Assembly (NCBI GenBank): GCA_029263125.1
Contig: JAJCYD010000014.1
Coordinates: 62,001-126,000, forward strand
Reading direction: 5' to 3'
DNA: 64,000 nucleotides
From: Solirubrobacteraceae bacterium
Lineage (GTDB): Bacteria > Actinomycetota > Thermoleophilia > Solirubrobacterales > Solirubrobacteraceae
Of this stretch, positions 1 through 6,945 are shown one piece after another. The translations under genes and the position numbers were made by a program. A model generated the notes under the pieces. That model was not told the DNA's origin, did no database searches, and was given only the letters and a program-made list of their open reading frames with translations. Each line of letters opens with the position of its first letter. Within the stretch, counting starts at the first letter, position 1.

Positions 1-103
1 GAAAGCGCAGCGCCATCGCGACGACGTCGGCGATGTTCGGCTCGTCGTCGACGACGAGCACGCGGTGCTGGGCGGTGTCTGCGGTCGTGCTCACACCCAC
101 CAT
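1..103 (-). CDS. Response regulator, N-terminus only (runs off left edge)
   Basis: Only the first 34 codons lie in the window. After a short leader the chain reads RVLVVDDEPNIADVVAMAL, which is the first beta strand, the acidic pocket (two Asp and one Glu) and the first helix of a CheY-type receiver domain. The phosphorylated Asp and the output domain are outside, so the DNA-binding class cannot be told. The start is taken as the ATG at 103; a GTG at 94 is a possible alternative. The gene is followed on the same strand, upstream, by an unrelated PEBP gene. Confidence 0.8.
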   Translation of the reverse strand, partial: MVGVSTTADTAQHRVLVVDDEPNIADVVAMALRF

Positions 104-143
104 TGTGCGTGTGAAGCTGGGAATCGCCTGAGAGCGCCCGCGC

Positions 144-674
144 TCAGTGCTGGAACGTCGCGCGCAACGCCCCGCGTGCCAGCGTGTGCGGGGAGACGTT
201 GAAGCCGACGTATGCCGGCGACGCGCTGGAATCGAGCTCCAGGTGATCGACGTCCAGCGCGAAGACGGTGAACACGTAGCGGTGCTCGCGGTCGCCGGGA
301 GGCGGCGACGCGCCGCCGTATCCGAGCTCGCCAAAGTCGTTGCGGGCCTCGCCGGCGCCGTCGGGCAGACCGTCGCCGCTGGCGTCGCGCGCAAGCTCGG
401 TCACCGAGGCCGGGATGTTGAACAGCGACCAGTGCCAGAAGCCACTGCCGGTCGGCGCATCGGGATCAAAACACGTCACGGCAAAGCTCTGGGTCTCCTC
501 GGGAAAGCCCCGCCAGGTCAGGTGCGGCGAGACGTTCTCGCCACCCGCGCTGCCATGGACGAATGCCATGTCGAGCGGTTCGGCGTCCGCGACGTCGTCG
601 CTCTCGACGACGAACGAGGGGACGGCGTGCATCAAATCATGGGGGTCCGGCGCTGCCGGTCGATCGAGCCACAT
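144..674 (-). CDS. PEBP-family (YbhB/YbcL-like) protein
   Basis: A 176-residue protein of the phosphatidylethanolamine-binding protein family, whose bacterial members are small soluble ligand-binding proteins of uncertain role. Both family signatures are visible: DPDAPTGSGFWHW in the middle and GYGGASPPPGDREHRYVF towards the C-terminus, followed by the usual ALDVDHLEL strand. The frame stays open upstream to 851, but that extension is Arg/Pro-rich and unlike the family. I chose the ATG at 674, which has GAGG just upstream and gives a normal family length. No signal peptide is seen, so a cytoplasmic location is inferred. The physiological ligand is unknown. Confidence 0.85.
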   Translation of the reverse strand: MWLDRPAAPDPHDLMHAVPSFVVESDDVADAEPLDMAFVHGSAGGENVSPHLTWRGFPEETQSFAVTCFDPDAPTGSGFWHWSLFNIPASVTELARDASGDGLPDGAGEARNDFGELGYGGASPPPGDREHRYVFTVFALDVDHLELDSSASPAYVGFNVSPHTLARGALRATFQH

Positions 675-870
675 GGCCTCAAGACTAGTGGGCCATCCGG
701 GAGCGTTGCACCCGACACTCCGGGCGCCGATCACCGCCATGCGGCGTCCTCGGATCTCGATGTGGCAGAGCCACACCTTCGATCCTGCGTCCCCTGCGGG
801 CACCGCCGGCGAAGCCGGTGGTCGGCGCCGGCATCCCGGCGTTCCAGGCACAACGCTCGCGGACGACCCG

Positions 871-1749
871 CTAGCCGTTCACGCCAGGGTCCAACCCCGC
901 GTCGTAGCGCGACCATTCCGAGGCGAACTCGGCTCCGAACACCACGACGTTGGCGGCCGCGTAGACGAAGATCAGCAGCGCCATCGCGGCGCCCAGCGAT
1001 CCGTAGATCGCGCCGAAGTCCGCGAGCTGCTCGAAGTACAGCTCCAGGCCGCCCTTGACGAGCGCGAGACCCAGCGCGGCGACGACGGCGCCCGGCCAGA
1101 TGTTGCGCAACGGCTCGCCTTGCATTGGCAGGACGCGGTAGAGGAACAGCAGCGCGAGGACCACGAAGGTGATCGGCAGCAGTTCGCTTGCGACCTCCAG
1201 CACTGCGGCGACCAGGAACCCGCCGCCCGCCTCGTCGTCGACGATTCCCGCCAGCCGATGGGTGACCGTCAGCGACACGCTGAGCGCGAGGATCGACGTC
1301 CCGCCCAGCACGAGCGCGAGATCCAGCGCCTTGCGCTTGAGCAGCGGCGGACGTTCTTCGATATCCCACGCCTCGTTGATCGAGTGGCGTAGCGCGCCCA
1401 TCACGCCGCTTGCCGAGACGATCAGCAGCACCGTGCTGACCAGCCCGAGGCTTCCTGCCCGCTTCAGCGCCTCCGACACGGACTGCTCGAGCATCGGCCG
1501 GTCGCTGCTGGAGGCGAGCGCGACGTTGTCGAAGACGGTCCTGATGATGCGCTGGCGCACCTCGGAGTCGTCGAACAGCAGTCCGAAGGCGCCGGCCAGC
1601 AGCAGCATGAGCGGGATGAACGACAGGATCGCGAAGAACGCGATCTGCGCGGCCGAGCGGTGGCCCCGATCCTCGACGAACTCCAGCGACGCCCGCTTGG
1701 TGGTGACGACCATGCGCCGCAGCAGCGGGCGATGCGCGGGCAGATGCAC
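871..1749 (-). CDS. YihY/UPF0761 family integral membrane protein
   Basis: A 292-residue polytopic membrane protein of the YihY/BrkB-like family. Members are about 280-320 residues with six predicted helices; their function is not settled, and the old name ribonuclease BN is wrong for the family. Hydrophobic stretches include AFFAILSFIPLMLLLAGAFG near residue 40, and further ones around 105, 150, 190, 225 and 255. The motif AAQIAFFAILSFIPL is typical of the first helix, and SLGAAMALLIFVY of the last. The GTG at 1749 is preceded by AGGGTG at suitable spacing; ATG 1713 is an alternative. The leader of this gene carries two copies of a structured repeat (1772-1894). Confidence 0.85.
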   Translation of the reverse strand: MHLPAHRPLLRRMVVTTKRASLEFVEDRGHRSAAQIAFFAILSFIPLMLLLAGAFGLLFDDSEVRQRIIRTVFDNVALASSSDRPMLEQSVSEALKRAGSLGLVSTVLLIVSASGVMGALRHSINEAWDIEERPPLLKRKALDLALVLGGTSILALSVSLTVTHRLAGIVDDEAGGGFLVAAVLEVASELLPITFVVLALLFLYRVLPMQGEPLRNIWPGAVVAALGLALVKGGLELYFEQLADFGAIYGSLGAAMALLIFVYAAANVVVFGAEFASEWSRYDAGLDPGVNG

Positions 1750-1771
1750 CGGCGCACCCTACGGCCGCGTA

Positions 1772-1894
1772 GGCGCCTTTGACATGGCGGTCATGCAGAA
1801 CCCGCCCAGCCGTCCGTCGGGCCGGTCGGGGCTGACCGAGCTGGGCGGCTTTCACATGCCAGTCATGCACAAGCCGCCCAGGCGGCCGTCGAAG
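1772..1894 (-). repeat. Two tandem copies of a ~50-bp hairpin-forming repeat
   Basis: Two related units lie at about 1772-1822 and 1844-1894, 72 bp apart, with roughly four of five bases identical. On the minus strand the shared core is TGCATGAC followed by YGSCATGT and AAAG. In the unit at 1844 the flanks GGCGGCTT and AAGCCGCC pair perfectly around this core; in the other unit the outer stem is partly eroded. They fill the gap between the end of the MocR gene and the start of the YihY-like gene. A structured leader or a dispersed repeat are both possible. Confidence 0.6.
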
Positions 1895-1920
1895 GGCCCG
1901 AACCCGGGAGGCGAGCGAGG

Positions 1921-3438
1921 CTAGGACAGCGCGCCCGTGGCGCGTCCACGTCCGCGATCACGGCGGCGCACCTCGCGCAGCGCGGCGGCCAGCCGGCGCG
2001 CCGCCTCGTCGTGGACGGCGGGATCCAGCAGCCCGAAGGACAGCCGCATGCTCGTGCGCGAGGTCTTCTCGGCCTGGATGGCGCCACCCGGCAGGAACGA
2101 GACACCCGCGCGCAGCGCCTCGGCGTACAGCGCCCGCTCGTCGATCGGCTCGTGAAGCGTCAGCCAGACGTGATGGCCGCCGCTGGGGACCGTCCACGTC
2201 GCAGCGTCGCTCAGATGGCGATCGAGCGCCGCCAGCAGTGCGTCTCGCCGCGAGCGGTAGATCGGGATCACGCGCTTCAGCAGCCGCTCGTGACGGTCGC
2301 CGCTCAAGTAGCGAGCGCCGAGGTGCTGGGGGAGCGCCGCGGTGTGGATGTCGGCGTCGAGCTTGAGCTGCACGAGCCGGTCGAGCACCGGGCCACCGGC
2401 CGCGATCCAGCCGACGCGCAGGCCGCCGCCAATCGTCTTTGACAGCGAGTCGACGTAGATCACGTGTGAGGGCGCCGCGGCTCGCAGACACGGCAGCGCG
2501 GGCCCCTCGTACCGGATCGTCGCGTAGACGCCGTCGTCGAGGATGAGAAACCCGCGTGTGCGCGCGAGCTCCAGCAGGCGGTCGCGGCGCCGCGGCGAGA
2601 GGTCGGCGCCGGTCGGGTTCTGACACGAGGCCTGAACCGCCACGAGCTTGACGTCGTGGCGCGCGAGGATCCGTTCGAGCGCCGCGATGTCCGGTCCCTC
2701 GGCGTCGACCGCAAGCGCCAGGACGCGCGCGCCGGTCGCCTGCAGCGAGGCCAGCGTGCCGGCGAACGTCGGTGACTCGACGACCGCCACGTCACCGGGG
2801 CTGAGCACCGCCCTCGCGACGAGATCCAGCGCTTGGCGGGCGCCCGTCGTGACGAGGATCTCGTCGGGACTCTGCGCGTAGCCCGCTGCCCGGCCCATCT
2901 CCGCGAGGCGCTCGCGCAGCTCCGGGAGCCCCTCGACGGCGAGGTAGTCGGTCACCGCGCGCGGGTTCTGGCGGGCGAGCTCGGCGGCGATCTGCGCGAG
3001 CTCCCGCGCTGGGCACAGGTCGGGCGACGGGAAGCCGGACGCGAGCGCGATGACGTCCTCGCGGTAGGGGGCATGCAGCGTGTCGGCCAGCATCTCATCG
3101 GCGTAGGACAGCGTGCGCGGAGCCAGCATCCCGAGCTGCCAGTCGTCGTCGTCCGCGTCGGCGGCGGCCGCCACCGGGACGCTGCGGCGCACGAAGGTCC
3201 CGCGACCAACGACGGCGGCGACGTATCCGAGCTCGGCCAGCCGCCGGTACACGCGAACTGCCGTCAGGTGGTTGATCGACGCCTCGGCGGCCAGGGCGCG
3301 CGTCGCTGGCAGCTTTGATCCCGGCTCCAGGGTGCCGTCGTCGACAAGCCGCGCGACATGATTCACGAGCTGCTGCGTGATGGAGACCTCGCCGTCGCGA
3401 ACAAGGTCCAACACGCCAAGAGTGTGTGATATTGACAT
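1921..3438 (-). CDS. MocR-type GntR/aminotransferase fusion regulator
   Basis: A 505-residue fusion of an N-terminal GntR winged helix (about residues 10-85, including LPATRALAAE and LTAVRVYRRLAELGYV) and a fold-type I aminotransferase domain (about 115-490). The PLP-binding residues are in place: Asn274 in SCQNPTG, Asp302 and Tyr305 in DDGVY, and Lys334 in DSLSKTIGGG. Family members are PLP-sensing transcription factors rather than working aminotransferases, and often control a divergent neighbour. Here the neighbour is the small GNAT-like gene at 3478. The ATG at 3438 lies inside the shared promoter region, and a TATGAT box sits 12 nt upstream of it on the minus strand, so a leaderless or very short-leader transcript is likely. 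Confidence 0.9.
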   Translation of the reverse strand: MSISHTLGVLDLVRDGEVSITQQLVNHVARLVDDGTLEPGSKLPATRALAAEASINHLTAVRVYRRLAELGYVAAVVGRGTFVRRSVPVAAAADADDDDWQLGMLAPRTLSYADEMLADTLHAPYREDVIALASGFPSPDLCPARELAQIAAELARQNPRAVTDYLAVEGLPELRERLAEMGRAAGYAQSPDEILVTTGARQALDLVARAVLSPGDVAVVESPTFAGTLASLQATGARVLALAVDAEGPDIAALERILARHDVKLVAVQASCQNPTGADLSPRRRDRLLELARTRGFLILDDGVYATIRYEGPALPCLRAAAPSHVIYVDSLSKTIGGGLRVGWIAAGGPVLDRLVQLKLDADIHTAALPQHLGARYLSGDRHERLLKRVIPIYRSRRDALLAALDRHLSDAATWTVPSGGHHVWLTLHEPIDERALYAEALRAGVSFLPGGAIQAEKTSRTSMRLSFGLLDPAVHDEAARRLAAALREVRRRDRGRGRATGALS

Positions 3439-3523
3439 GTGCCCGGTCGATCATACAGTGGCATTGTCCGAGGCCAGATGGAGAGCCGTATGTCATACAC
3501 ATGGGACACACTGATCGACCGGG
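3432..3523 (+). promoter_or_regulatory. Divergent promoter and candidate MocR operators
   Basis: A plus-strand promoter reads TTGACA (3432-3437), a 16-nt spacer, then TACAGT (3454-3459), and would drive the gene at 3478. The spacer contains CCCGGTCGATCA (3442-3453), whose perfect inverse TGATCGACCGGG lies at 3512-3523. Between them is GTATG-T-CATAC (3488-3498), and TCATACA is directly repeated at 3451 and 3493. MocR regulators commonly bind paired repeats in such divergent regions, so operator function is a reasonable inference. It has not been tested. Confidence 0.55.
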
Positions 3524-3873
3524 TGGCGCGGCGTTCGAAGCGTCGCTCGACCGCCGGCACGACGGCCGACCCAGCCGTGACGATCCGGCTTGCGCGCGAT
3601 GCGGACCGTCCTCGTCTGGAAGAGCTTGCGGTGCTGGACAGCGCCCGGCCACTGACAGGCCCGGCGCTCGTCGCGGTCGTCGATGACCGCCTGTGGGCGG
3701 CGCACGGACTCGCCGACGATCGCGTCATCGCGGATCCGTTTCAGCCCAGCGCGGAGGCCGCCGGCCTGCTGGCGCTGCGAGCCCGCCAGCTGCGCGCGGC
3801 GCAGCGGCGCAGCGAGTCGCGCACGTTGCGACAACGGCGACTTGCTCGCGACGGCGATCTGCGCAACTCTTGA
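3478..3873 (+). CDS. Small GNAT-like protein
   Basis: A 131-residue protein. The central part (VTIRLARDADRPRLEELAVLD, then GPALVAVVDDRLWAAHGL, then DDRVIADPF) follows the first strands of a GNAT acetyltransferase fold, but the acetyl-CoA-binding loop and the C-terminal half are absent. The C-terminus is an Arg-rich helix (LLALRARQLRAAQRRSESR). Such half-GNAT proteins recur in actinobacteria without known function. I chose ATG 3478, preceded by CGAGG; ATG 3490 is possible. It is divergent from the MocR gene and probably under its control. Confidence 0.7.
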   Translation: MESRMSYTWDTLIDRVARRSKRRSTAGTTADPAVTIRLARDADRPRLEELAVLDSARPLTGPALVAVVDDRLWAAHGLADDRVIADPFQPSAEAAGLLALRARQLRAAQRRSESRTLRQRRLARDGDLRNS

Positions 3874-3892
3874 CCCGCTAGGGTTTTCATAA

Positions 3893-4034
3893 CACGAGCC
3901 GAATCCGGCGTCGCCCTGCGACGCTGGAGCGGGGGACCCAGGGTGACCTAGAGCGGTCACGGGGGCGAATTGCCGCATGGAGCGGCATAGCGCGGTCTTT
4001 GCGCGCGAGCCCGTCAGCTAACCCCGTAGGCGAA
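3893..4034 (+). promoter_or_regulatory. c-di-AMP (ydaO/yuaA-type) riboswitch
   Basis: The leader of the M23 peptidase gene contains the conserved blocks of the ydaO/yuaA class in the right order: GAGCGGGGGACCCA (about 3927-3940), GGGGGCGAAT (3961-3970), and near the 3' end GAGCCCGTCAGCTAACCCC running into GTAGGCGA (about 4007-4033). These match the family consensus around the two ligand pockets. In other actinobacteria this RNA class controls cell-wall hydrolases and is an OFF switch when c-di-AMP binds. Its position 35-170 nt before a peptidoglycan hydrolase fits. No obvious U-rich terminator follows, so the expression platform is unclear. Confidence 0.9.
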
Positions 4035-4067
4035 CTCAAAGAGATCGCATCAGGGGGAGGGCAGTCC

Positions 4068-5111
4068 GTGTTCGAGTCGTATCTTGCGCCGGCGACAGGT
4101 GTCGCGCCGTATCGTGACCTAGGGTCCTTTGAGATCTGGGATGTATCGCTGAGTCGCTCGCGGCGTCGCCGCACGCTGGCCGAGCAACACCGCAAGTCCG
4201 CGCCGAAGACCAAGGGCGCAGCCGCCGCAGTCAGCGCCGCCCTGCTCGTCTCGCCGCTGCTGCCGTTCGCCTCCGGATCGGCTCACGCCAGTGGCACCGC
4301 CCGCTCGGCGCCGCCGCTGCCACGACCGCCTCACGGTGGTGGCGCGATCGCCAAGATGGGCGACCGCAGCGCCACCGTCGCCAAGATCCAGCGCGCGCTG
4401 GGCATCGGCGACGATTCGATCTTCGGTCCGATCACTCAGCGCTCGGTCAAGCGGTTTCAGTCCAAGGCCGGCCTGGAGAGCGACGGCGTGGTCGGACCCA
4501 AGACGTGGAAGGCGCTGGTGAAGGATCCGGTGCCCGCGGCGTCGATGACCACGCGGGCGGCCCCGAAGCACAAGACGGCCACCAAGCGGCGGACCGTGGC
4601 ACGCACCGAGGCGCCGACGGGCACCTGCGGCGGGCCGATCACGGCGCCCGTCAAGGGCGAGCAGTGGGGAGGGTTCGGCGATGGGCGCAACCACGCCGGC
4701 GTGGACATCGCGGCCGCGGTCGGAACGGCGGTGCGCGCGGCGGCATGCGGGACCGTGACCACCGCCGCGAGCGACGACAGCGGCTACGGCAACCTCATCT
4801 GCGTCGCGCACAGCTCGTCGTTCTCGACGTGCTACGCGCACCTGTCGAAGATCAACGTCTCCGCGGGCGAGCGCGTCGAGGCTGGCCAGGTCATCGGCCG
4901 CGCCGGGATGACGGGACGCACCAGCGGGCCGCACCTGCATTTCGAGACGCGCGTCGATGGCAGCCCGGTGAATCCGGCGCCCTACCTCTCGGGGTCGCGC
5001 GTCATTCCCGGGGAGAAGCATCCAGACGCCGGCGCACCGACGGCAGAGGTCCAGGCCGCCGCCGCGCCCGCCGGAGCAACCCAAGCCGGAGGAGCGTCAC
5101 CCGCCGGGTAA
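4068..5111 (+). CDS. Secreted M23 peptidase with peptidoglycan-binding domain
   Basis: A 347-residue cell-wall hydrolase. After a basic N-terminus there is a hydrophobic segment ending in SGSAHA (about residues 50-75, probable export signal), a PG_binding_1 domain (about 96-149; MGDRSATVAKIQ to VVGPKTWKAL), a Lys/Arg/Thr-rich linker, and an M23 endopeptidase domain (about 205-310). Zinc ligands are visible in NHAGVD and in GPHLHFE. The frame is open back to 3999, but that part overlaps the riboswitch. The GTG at 4068 follows GGGGGAGGG by about 7 nt and is the better start. Expression should respond to c-di-AMP. The tail is Ala/Pro-rich and probably disordered. Confidence 0.9.
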   Translation: MFESYLAPATGVAPYRDLGSFEIWDVSLSRSRRRRTLAEQHRKSAPKTKGAAAAVSAALLVSPLLPFASGSAHASGTARSAPPLPRPPHGGGAIAKMGDRSATVAKIQRALGIGDDSIFGPITQRSVKRFQSKAGLESDGVVGPKTWKALVKDPVPAASMTTRAAPKHKTATKRRTVARTEAPTGTCGGPITAPVKGEQWGGFGDGRNHAGVDIAAAVGTAVRAAACGTVTTAASDDSGYGNLICVAHSSSFSTCYAHLSKINVSAGERVEAGQVIGRAGMTGRTSGPHLHFETRVDGSPVNPAPYLSGSRVIPGEKHPDAGAPTAEVQAAAAPAGATQAGGASPAG

Positions 5112-5127
5112 CGCTGCCGTCTCAGTC

Positions 5128-6276
5128 GTGCGTCACGATGAGCGGGTGGATGCCAGCGGTACGCCATCTCCCGCCCCGTCGCACTCGATCACCGCGCTCG
5201 AGTTGCTTTCCGATGTCATCGCCGGCGTCGACGAGGATCACGGCTCGGACACGTTCTACTCGCGCCTGGCGGGCGTGGTCTGCCGGCTGGGGCAGATGGA
5301 GCGTGCGGTGATCTTCAGCTACGACGACGCCCGCCGGCGCGTGCATGCGGCCGGCGCGCACGGGATGGCGCTGGACGGCTTCACCGACGGGCACGTGACG
5401 GTCGAGTCCGCACCGGTCGCGCGCCTCGCGCTGTCGGAGGACCGCGTCATCGAGGTGCTCGCCGACGAGGGCCACGACATCTCCGAGGACTTCGCCGAGC
5501 TCGTCGGGGACCATGCTCTCGTCTACGTCCCGATCGTGGCGGCCGAGCGCTGGATCGGTGTCATCATGGCCGAGCCGGCGGCCGGCAGCTCGCCGATCGA
5601 CGAGCACCGGCGCGAGCTGCTGTGGATGCTCGGAAAGACGCTCGCGCTCGCGAGCGCCTCGCGCCGTGCGACCTACCAGCGCGAGCGAGCGCGCGAGCTC
5701 GAGGAGCGCATCGACTTCGCCCGCGACATCCACGACGGCGTCGTGCAGCGGCTGTTCGGCGTGTCGCTCGCGCTGTCCTCCGAGCAGCCGCTGACGGCGC
5801 AGGCACGTGGCCGCTGCGCGGCCGAGGTGCGATCGGCGCTGGGCGATCTGCGCTCAGCGCTGCAGCGCCCGCTGGGGCGCACCTCGCCGCCGACGGGAAC
5901 CACGCTTGCCGCCGAGCTCGACCGGTTGAGCCACGAGCACCCCGACCTGGGCATCTGCGTCGAGGGCGAGGTGGCGGCGGTGCCCGCCGCGCTGGAGCCG
6001 CTTGCCCAGTCGGTGCTCACCGAGGCCGTGCGAAACGCCCGCAAGCATGCCGACGCCCGCCGCCTGGTCGTTCGGACGCGGATGCACGACGCGACGCTCG
6101 TGCTGGAGATCGAGAATGACGGGGTGCGATCCAAGCGCGGCGCGAGCACCGGCGTGGGGCTGCGGCTCGCCGGACTGGAGGCACTTCAGGCCGGCGGTCT
6201 CGTCGAGTTCGGCGAGCGCACTCGCGGGACCTGGCAGGTGCGCCTGGTCGTCCCGATCCCGGAGGACGAGCATTGA
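5128..6276 (+). CDS. GAF-domain sensor histidine kinase (NarL/DesK type)
   Basis: A 382-residue soluble kinase with no membrane segments. Residues about 25-175 form a GAF-like sensor. A helix leads into the HisKA_3 dimerisation motif RDIHDGVVQRLFG, with His202 as phosphoacceptor. The HATPase domain follows (about 285-378), with an N box in TEAVRNARKHA and a G box in STGVGLRLAGLEAL. It overlaps the following response-regulator gene, which is therefore its likely partner. The signal is unknown; the GAF domain and lack of helices suggest an internal cue. The start is GTG 5128, with no strong Shine-Dalgarno. Confidence 0.9.
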   Translation: MRHDERVDASGTPSPAPSHSITALELLSDVIAGVDEDHGSDTFYSRLAGVVCRLGQMERAVIFSYDDARRRVHAAGAHGMALDGFTDGHVTVESAPVARLALSEDRVIEVLADEGHDISEDFAELVGDHALVYVPIVAAERWIGVIMAEPAAGSSPIDEHRRELLWMLGKTLALASASRRATYQRERARELEERIDFARDIHDGVVQRLFGVSLALSSEQPLTAQARGRCAAEVRSALGDLRSALQRPLGRTSPPTGTTLAAELDRLSHEHPDLGICVEGEVAAVPAALEPLAQSVLTEAVRNARKHADARRLVVRTRMHDATLVLEIENDGVRSKRGASTGVGLRLAGLEALQAGGLVEFGERTRGTWQVRLVVPIPEDEH

Positions 6277-6896
6277 GCACCGCGCCGGCGCCCACGGCCG
6301 AGCGCCTGCGGGTGCTCGTCGTCGACGACCACGATGTCGTGCATTGGGGCTTTCGCCTGATGCTCGGCGAGCTGCCGTGGGTCGAGCGCTGCCTGTCGGC
6401 GCGCACGGGAGACGAGGCCCGCGACCTCACGCGCCGCTACGCCCCGGACGTCGCGCTGATCGACCTCTTCCTCGGCGAGGAGTCGGGCCCCGACGTCTGC
6501 GAGCGCCTTCGCACCGAGCGCCCCGAGCTGCGCGTGCTGCTGATCTCCGGCAGCGGGCGGATCTCCGTGTCGACCGCGCGCGCATGCGGCGCCAGCGGCT
6601 TTGTGCCCAAGGACTGGCCGGCGGCCGACATCGCCCGCGCGGTGCGCATGATCGCGCTCGGTCAGGCGCTGTTTGACCCCGCGCCCGCCCGCGGCGGATC
6701 GCTCGTGCTGAGCACCCGCGAGCGCCAGGTGCTCGAACGTGTCGCGGCAGGCGCGACCAATCGCGAGATCGCCGCCGCGCTTCACCTCTCCCCGCACACG
6801 ATCAAGGAGCACACGAGCGCCCTGTATCGCAAGCTCGAGGTCCGAAACCGCGCTGAGGCCGTGCAGCGCGCGCAGCGCCTGGGGCTGCTCGCCTGA
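6273..6896 (+). CDS. NarL/FixJ-family response regulator
   Basis: A 207-residue response regulator. The receiver domain has the acidic pair in VLVVDDHD and the phosphorylation site Asp64 in VALIDLFLG; the Lys of FVPKDW closes the active site. The C-terminal LuxR-type helix-turn-helix spans about residues 143-207, with LSTRERQVLERVAAGATNRE and SPHTIKEHTSALYRKL. The TTG start at 6273 overlaps the kinase stop codon by 4 nt, so the pair is translationally coupled. Targets are not evident; the next genes downstream belong to fatty-acid or lipid metabolism. Confidence 0.9.
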   Translation: MSTAPAPTAERLRVLVVDDHDVVHWGFRLMLGELPWVERCLSARTGDEARDLTRRYAPDVALIDLFLGEESGPDVCERLRTERPELRVLLISGSGRISVSTARACGASGFVPKDWPAADIARAVRMIALGQALFDPAPARGGSLVLSTRERQVLERVAAGATNREIAAALHLSPHTIKEHTSALYRKLEVRNRAEAVQRAQRLGLLA

Positions 6897-6912
6897 CCCC
6901 CCGGTCGGGGGG
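6897..6912 (+). terminator. Short GC hairpin after response regulator
   Basis: Six C residues, the loop GGTC, and six G residues, starting right after the response-regulator stop codon. It has no T-run, so it is either a weak intrinsic terminator or simply a stable 3' end between the two-component pair and the carboxylase gene. Confidence 0.35.
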
Positions 6913-6945
6913 AATGGGTTGGCACTTCGCCACGCGACGGGCATC

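Noticed and set aside
147-1392. Long plus-strand open frames at the left end
   Set aside because: They oppose the well-supported PEBP and YihY-like genes, are Arg-rich and lack family motifs, as expected in GC-rich DNA.
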